This document shows, in pieces, positions 32,060 through 35,638 of a DNA stretch of 35,638 bases (position 1 is the stretch's first letter; each line of letters begins with the position of its first letter). The position numbers and the translations under genes are program-made. Origin of the DNA: Nonomuraea turkmeniaca. GTDB lineage: Bacteria; Actinomycetota; Actinomycetes; Streptosporangiales; Streptosporangiaceae. The stretch spans positions 1 to 35,638 of the forward strand of contig NZ_VCKY01000102.1 in assembly GCF_005889735.1 (NCBI RefSeq). The letters run 5' to 3'. The notes beneath the pieces are model-generated. The model was given only the letters and a program-made list of their open reading frames with translations. It ran no database searches and was not told the origin of the DNA.

Positions 32060-33616
32060 TCAGGCCTTCGTGTTGATGAGGGTGACGAAGTCGCGGGGAT
32101 CGGTGGCCAGGCCGGTGATGCGCTGGTCGAGCGCGAACAGCGACGGCTGGGTGGAGATCCCGATCGCCCAGGACTCCTCGGCGAGGACCTTGTTCAGCGC
32201 CGCGTACGCGGCCTTCTGGTCCTCCGGCGTGAGCGCGGAGCCGGCCGCGGCCACCGCCTCGACGTACGCGGGCGGCACCTTCTCGCGGAACGTCGTGTTC
32301 TCCTTGCCCGGCAGCATCTGCCGGCCCCGGGCGATCAGCGACGGGCTCTGCAGGTTGTTCGGCTGCGCGGCGACGGTGCACTGCAGTTTGCTGGCGAACA
32401 GCGCCTCGAGGTACGCGGCCTCCTCCTGCGGGGCGATCTCCAACTCGAACCCGATCTTCTTCAGGTCCGCCTGGATGATCTGCAACGCCTCCACGGAGGG
32501 GCTTCCTGAGGCCACGCCCGCGGTGGCCTTGCGCGCGCCGCCGGACCGCTCCAGCATCGCGGCCGCGGCGTCCAGGTCGAAGCCATGCGAGTCGAGATAC
32601 GCCGGGTCGAACGCGGGCGACGGCGGCATGAACGCCGTGTAGATGGGGTCGCCGATGCCGAAGTTGACCTGCTTGATGATCCGCTCGCGGTCGATGGCCC
32701 GCGCCAGCGCCTGCCGCAGCAGCTTGTTGTCGAACGGCGGGATGGTGGCGTTCATGAAGAACAGGGTCATCCGGCCGCTGCCCTTCACCAGGGTGAACCG
32801 ATCCTTCAGCCGCTCGGAGTGCCGGAATCCGATGTATGCGGCGCCGTCGACGGACCCCGACTCGAGCGCGGCCACCAACGCGTCCTCGTCGGTGAAGAAC
32901 CGGTACTCGACTTCGTCGAGGTACGGCTTGCCCGCGTCGTAGAAGTCGGGGTTCTTCGTCAGCGTCAGGCGCTGGTTGCGCTGGAACTCCCCGAGCCGGA
33001 ACGCCCCGGAGCCGGCGGGCTCGTGTTCCAGCTGCTTCGGAATGTTTTTGTCCGCCGGAATCAGCGGGAACGCGAACATCCAGTCGATGACGAGCGCCTC
33101 CGGGGTGGGTGCCTTGAAGTCGACGCGTACGGTGCGATCGTCGACCGCGGTCGCCGCGGCGATGAACGCGGACGGCTGCGCGAGGGTGAACGCGGTATCG
33201 GGGTTCTGCGCCCGCTTGATACCGGCGACGACATCCGCTGCGCTGACCGCCGCACCGGAGTGGAATTTCGCCTCCCGCAGGGTGAGGGTGACCGACGCGT
33301 GGTCGGCGGCGAACTCCCACTTCTCGGCGCCGGCGGGGATGGCCTTGTACGTGCCGTCGGTCGGGTAGTCGACCAGGTACGTGTAGAAGGCATGGATGTG
33401 GATGTCGGTGTTGGTGAGGTACGGGTCGAACTGCATGATCTTCGTCGTACCGAGCGTGAGCTTGCCGGCGCCGGCGCCACCGCTGGTGCCGGCATCGCTG
33501 CCGGAACCGCAGGCGCCCAGCAGCGGCGCGGCGGCGAGCGCGCCGGTGACCGCCAGGCCGGTCCGTAGTAGCGCGCGGCGGGAAATGAGGCGGGACTGTC
33601 GCGGAGAAATGCTCAT
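32060..33616 (-). CDS. SBP_bac_5 (oligopeptide-type) substrate-binding lipoprotein
   Basis: A 518-residue lipoprotein. The N-terminus has a twin-arginine motif (SRRALLRTG) and a lipobox LLGAC with Cys near residue 38. The mature part follows the family-5 plan: LTLREAKFHSGAAVSAADVV, FKAPTPEALVIDWM, GSGAFRLGEF, and a final ALNKVLAEESWAIGIS. Although the family is named for peptides, actinobacterial sialic-acid importers (SiaEFGI of Corynebacterium, Sat-type systems) use this type, and the lyase encoded next supports an ulosonic-acid ligand. AGAGGG lies seven bases before the ATG at 33616. It is co-transcribed with the permeases upstream and the lyase 30 bases downstream. Confidence 0.92.
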   Translation of the reverse strand: MSISPRQSRLISRRALLRTGLAVTGALAAAPLLGACGSGSDAGTSGGAGAGKLTLGTTKIMQFDPYLTNTDIHIHAFYTYLVDYPTDGTYKAIPAGAEKWEFAADHASVTLTLREAKFHSGAAVSAADVVAGIKRAQNPDTAFTLAQPSAFIAAATAVDDRTVRVDFKAPTPEALVIDWMFAFPLIPADKNIPKQLEHEPAGSGAFRLGEFQRNQRLTLTKNPDFYDAGKPYLDEVEYRFFTDEDALVAALESGSVDGAAYIGFRHSERLKDRFTLVKGSGRMTLFFMNATIPPFDNKLLRQALARAIDRERIIKQVNFGIGDPIYTAFMPPSPAFDPAYLDSHGFDLDAAAAMLERSGGARKATAGVASGSPSVEALQIIQADLKKIGFELEIAPQEEAAYLEALFASKLQCTVAAQPNNLQSPSLIARGRQMLPGKENTTFREKVPPAYVEAVAAAGSALTPEDQKAAYAALNKVLAEESWAIGISTQPSLFALDQRITGLATDPRDFVTLINTKA

Positions 33617-33651
33617 GGTGGTGCCCTCTGAGGTGGAGTGGGGGGTGGAGG

Positions 33652-34599
33652 TCAGGTGAGCCGGATACGCGGATCTAGGACGCCGTAGGCCACGTCCACC
33701 AGGAGATTCAGCAGCAGGAACGTGGCGACGACGAACAGCACCCCGCCCTGTACCAGGGCGTAGTCGCGTTCCCCGATAGCGGTGTAGAGCAGCCGCCCGA
33801 GTCCGGGGTAGTTGAAGACGGCCTCGATGACGACGGTGCCGCCGAGAAAGCTGCCGAGCTGGAGCCCGACGATGGTGACGGTCGGCAGTGCGGCGTTCCG
33901 CACGGCGTGCCGGCGGATCACGTCCCGTTCCGGCACGCCCTTGGCGCGGGCGGTACGGATGTAGTCCTTGCCCATCACCTCGCCCAGTGAGTTGGCGAGG
34001 AACCGGGCGGTGACGCTGGAGGTGTGCACGGCGATGGCGGACGCCGGCAGGATCGTGCTGGTCAGCGCGGCACCTGGGTCCTGCCACAGCGGCACGAAAT
34101 CGCTGGAGGCGGGCAGCCACCGCAGCTGCACGGCGAGCACGATGATGAGCAGCAGACCGAGCCAGAACGCCGGCACCGCCAGGCCCACCGTGAGGTAGCC
34201 CTGCAGGACCCGGCCGACGGCCGAGTACGGCCGCAACGCCACCACGATGCCGACCGGCACCGCGATGAGCAGCGTCAGCACCAGGGTGAACCCGGCCAGC
34301 TGCACCGTCGCCGGGATCCGGTCCATCAGCTCCGTGAGCACCGGCTGGCCCGAGTAGTACGACGCGCCGAGGTCACCGGTGACCGCGTGGCCGATCCAGA
34401 TCCCGTACTGCGCCAGGAAAGGCTGATCCAGCCCCATCCGGGCTCGGGTAGCGGCCAACTCGGCGTCGGTCGCGTCTGAGCCGATCAACACCGTGGCCGG
34501 GTCGCCGGGCAGCAGGAGTACGAACGCCCACACCGCGACCGAGCCGAGCAGCAGCACCACCGCGAACTGCATCAGACGGCGAACCAGGTAGCCGTACAT
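33652..34599 (-). CDS. ABC transporter permease, DppB/OppB type
   Basis: A 315-residue inner-membrane protein with six predicted helices. It has the family's N-terminus (YLVRRLMQFAVVLLLGSVAV), a LLPGDPATVL loop and RMGLDQPFLAQYGIWI before helix 2. The ATPase-docking loop is RTARAKGVPERDVIRRHAVR, followed by NYPGLGRLLYTAI and the C-terminal YGVLDPRIRL. It forms the channel with the DppC-type subunit encoded just upstream; the two genes abut with no gap. The GAGGAG site for this gene lies inside the end of the preceding one. Confidence 0.95.
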   Translation of the reverse strand: MYGYLVRRLMQFAVVLLLGSVAVWAFVLLLPGDPATVLIGSDATDAELAATRARMGLDQPFLAQYGIWIGHAVTGDLGASYYSGQPVLTELMDRIPATVQLAGFTLVLTLLIAVPVGIVVALRPYSAVGRVLQGYLTVGLAVPAFWLGLLLIIVLAVQLRWLPASSDFVPLWQDPGAALTSTILPASAIAVHTSSVTARFLANSLGEVMGKDYIRTARAKGVPERDVIRRHAVRNAALPTVTIVGLQLGSFLGGTVVIEAVFNYPGLGRLLYTAIGERDYALVQGGVLFVVATFLLLNLLVDVAYGVLDPRIRLT

Positions 34600-35505
34600 C
34601 TACACCGCTCCTCTGCCGATGCCGCGCGCCGCGCGCGGCCCGCCGCCACCGACCGCAAGCTGCAGGCCACGCCCGATCCGTTCCAGGAAGAACACGGTGG
34701 CGGCCAGGCAGATCCCCGGGAACAGTCCGTAGGTCGGACTCTGGTACAGGTACGAACGGGCGTCCTGGAGCATGCCGCCCCACGATGGCGCCGGCGGCGG
34801 GGTGCCGAGCCCGAGGAAGCTCAGCCCCGCTTCGATCACGACCGCCATCGACGCGGTGATGACGAACTGCACCATGACCGGACCGAGCACGTTCGGCAGT
34901 ACGGTGCGGGTCATCGTGTCCGGCGTGCTCGCGCCCATCCCACGGGCCGCCAGCACGAAGTCGCGCTCGCGCACCTCCAGGGTCGCCACCCGGGTCAGCC
35001 GGGCGAACTCCGGTATCGCACCGATCCCGATCGCCAGGATCAGGTTGAGCCGGCCCGGCCCCAGCACCGCGATGATGACCAGCGCGAGCAGGATCCCGGG
35101 CACCGCCAGCAGCAGGTCGACCACCCGCATCGCGACCGCGTCTGCCCACCGCCCCAGGTACCCGGCGACAAGCCCCAGCGGGACCCCGATTCCCGCGCCG
35201 ACCGCGGCGGCACCAGCCGCGACGAGCAGCGAGCCGCGAGCGCCGTGGATCATCCGGGAGACGATGTCCCGGCCGAGCTGGTCGGTGCCGAGCCAGTACG
35301 TCCCGGACGGGCCGAGCAAGGGCTCGCCGCCCTGCGCGGCCGGGTCGAACGGCGCGACGATCGGCGCGAGCAGCGCCATCACCGCGAGCGTGGCCAGCCC
35401 GACCGCACCGACGACGGCGGACCGGGAGCGGGCGAACCGGCGCGCCGCCGCCATCCGTCGCCGTTGGGGCGCAACCGCCGGGGCGCCGGCGGATGGCGCG
35501 CTCAC
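34600..35505 (-). CDS. ABC transporter permease, DppC/OppC type
   Basis: A 301-residue membrane protein. After a polar 35-residue N-terminus comes the first helix (AVVGAVGLATLAVMALLAPI). Family blocks follow: YWLGTDQLGRDIVSRMIHGA, LGLVAGYLGRWADAVAMRVV, the docking loop FVLAARGMGASTPDTMTRTV then LPNVLGP, and EAGLSFLGLGTPPPAPSWG. The GTG at 35505 was chosen because it overlaps the ATPase stop (GTGA) and gives the usual length; the frame runs on upstream only as a shadow of the ATPase gene. It pairs with the DppB-type subunit. Confidence 0.92.
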   Translation of the reverse strand: MSAPSAGAPAVAPQRRRMAAARRFARSRSAVVGAVGLATLAVMALLAPIVAPFDPAAQGGEPLLGPSGTYWLGTDQLGRDIVSRMIHGARGSLLVAAGAAAVGAGIGVPLGLVAGYLGRWADAVAMRVVDLLLAVPGILLALVIIAVLGPGRLNLILAIGIGAIPEFARLTRVATLEVRERDFVLAARGMGASTPDTMTRTVLPNVLGPVMVQFVITASMAVVIEAGLSFLGLGTPPPAPSWGGMLQDARSYLYQSPTYGLFPGICLAATVFFLERIGRGLQLAVGGGGPRAARGIGRGAV

Positions 35506-35638
35506 GCGCCCACCTGCGGGACCAGATCGGGAACTTCGTCGGCGAAGTGGCAGGCCGTGTGCCCGCCGGCGACGGAACGGAGCAAGGGTTCCTCCTCGGC
35601 ACAGCGGGCCGCCGCGATCGGGCACCGGGTACGGAAGC
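35502..35638 (-). CDS. Oligopeptide-type ABC transporter ATPase, C-terminal end (cut by window edge)
   Basis: Only the last 44 codons are in the window. They encode FRTRCPIAAARCAEEEPLLR, then GGHTACHF and a short acidic tail. This is the cysteine-containing C-terminal extension (oligo_HPY region, C-P-x5-C ... H-x2-C-H) of DppD/DppF/OppD/OppF ATPases. Its stop overlaps the GTG of the DppC-type permease, so it belongs to the same operon. The second ATPase and the operon's promoter probably lie beyond the edge. Confidence 0.88.
   Translation of the reverse strand, partial: FRTRCPIAAARCAEEEPLLRSVAGGHTACHFADEVPDLVPQVGA

Noticed and set aside
1..35638. CRISPR arrays, tRNA/rRNA genes, intact insertion sequences or integrases
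   Set aside because: None seen: no regularly spaced repeats, no cloverleaf-like sequence with CCA end noticed, and no transposase or recombinase motifs in any convincing frame.

Overview
The window is high-GC DNA with GTG and TTG starts, Tat-type lipoproteins, a ROK regulator, an ECF42 sigma factor and a sugar ABC transporter lacking its own ATPase. This points to a filamentous actinomycete, probably near the Streptosporangiaceae or Micromonosporaceae; the family-level call is an impression from protein style, not a measurement.

Layout. 1-5650 holds small unlinked genes: an EF-hand protein, a zinc alcohol dehydrogenase, a TetR/DUF5360 pair with its own promoter-operator, and an ECF42 sigma factor with its DGPF (YCII-domain) partner behind an ECF42-type promoter. 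Several intact genes here adjoin 3' remnants of lost genes (a GH15 C-terminus at 2407-2564, an alpha/beta-hydrolase C-terminus at 5404-5544). 5651-6616 encodes a Tat-exported TagC-like beta-propeller. 6617-10019 is mostly decayed DNA: fragments of xanthine dehydrogenase, a PHP-family phosphatase, a tectonin-like lectin and a response regulator lie side by side. The only confident gene there is a MerR-like regulator.

10120-16732 (+) is a compact sugar operon of six genes: family-1 substrate-binding lipoprotein, two permeases, Gfo/Idh/MocA oxidoreductase, DUF6807 (PmoA-like) protein and a ROK repressor. Most junctions overlap or abut. A promoter with an inverted repeat over its -35 element precedes it. 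An internally deleted FHA-ABC transporter pseudogene follows.

35638-17395 (-) is the most interesting part: eleven genes read in one direction with gaps of at most about 60 bp. In transcription order they are an oligopeptide-type ABC ATPase (partial), permeases C and B, an SBP_bac_5 lipoprotein, an N-acetylneuraminate-lyase-like aldolase, a cytosolic sulfatase, two tandem secreted GH33-type sialidases with LamG domains, a secreted GH106-type glycosidase with an F5/8C domain, a secreted DUF6351 alpha/beta-hydrolase-like protein, and a secreted SASA-type O-acetylesterase. The set reads as extracellular deacylation and trimming of a decorated glycan, import of the released ulosonic acid, then cytosolic lysis (and possibly desulfation). 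Sialidase plus NAL plus a Dpp-type importer resembles known actinobacterial sialic-acid loci. The sulfatase, GH106 and DUF6351 members make this version unusual and leave room for a non-sialic substrate.
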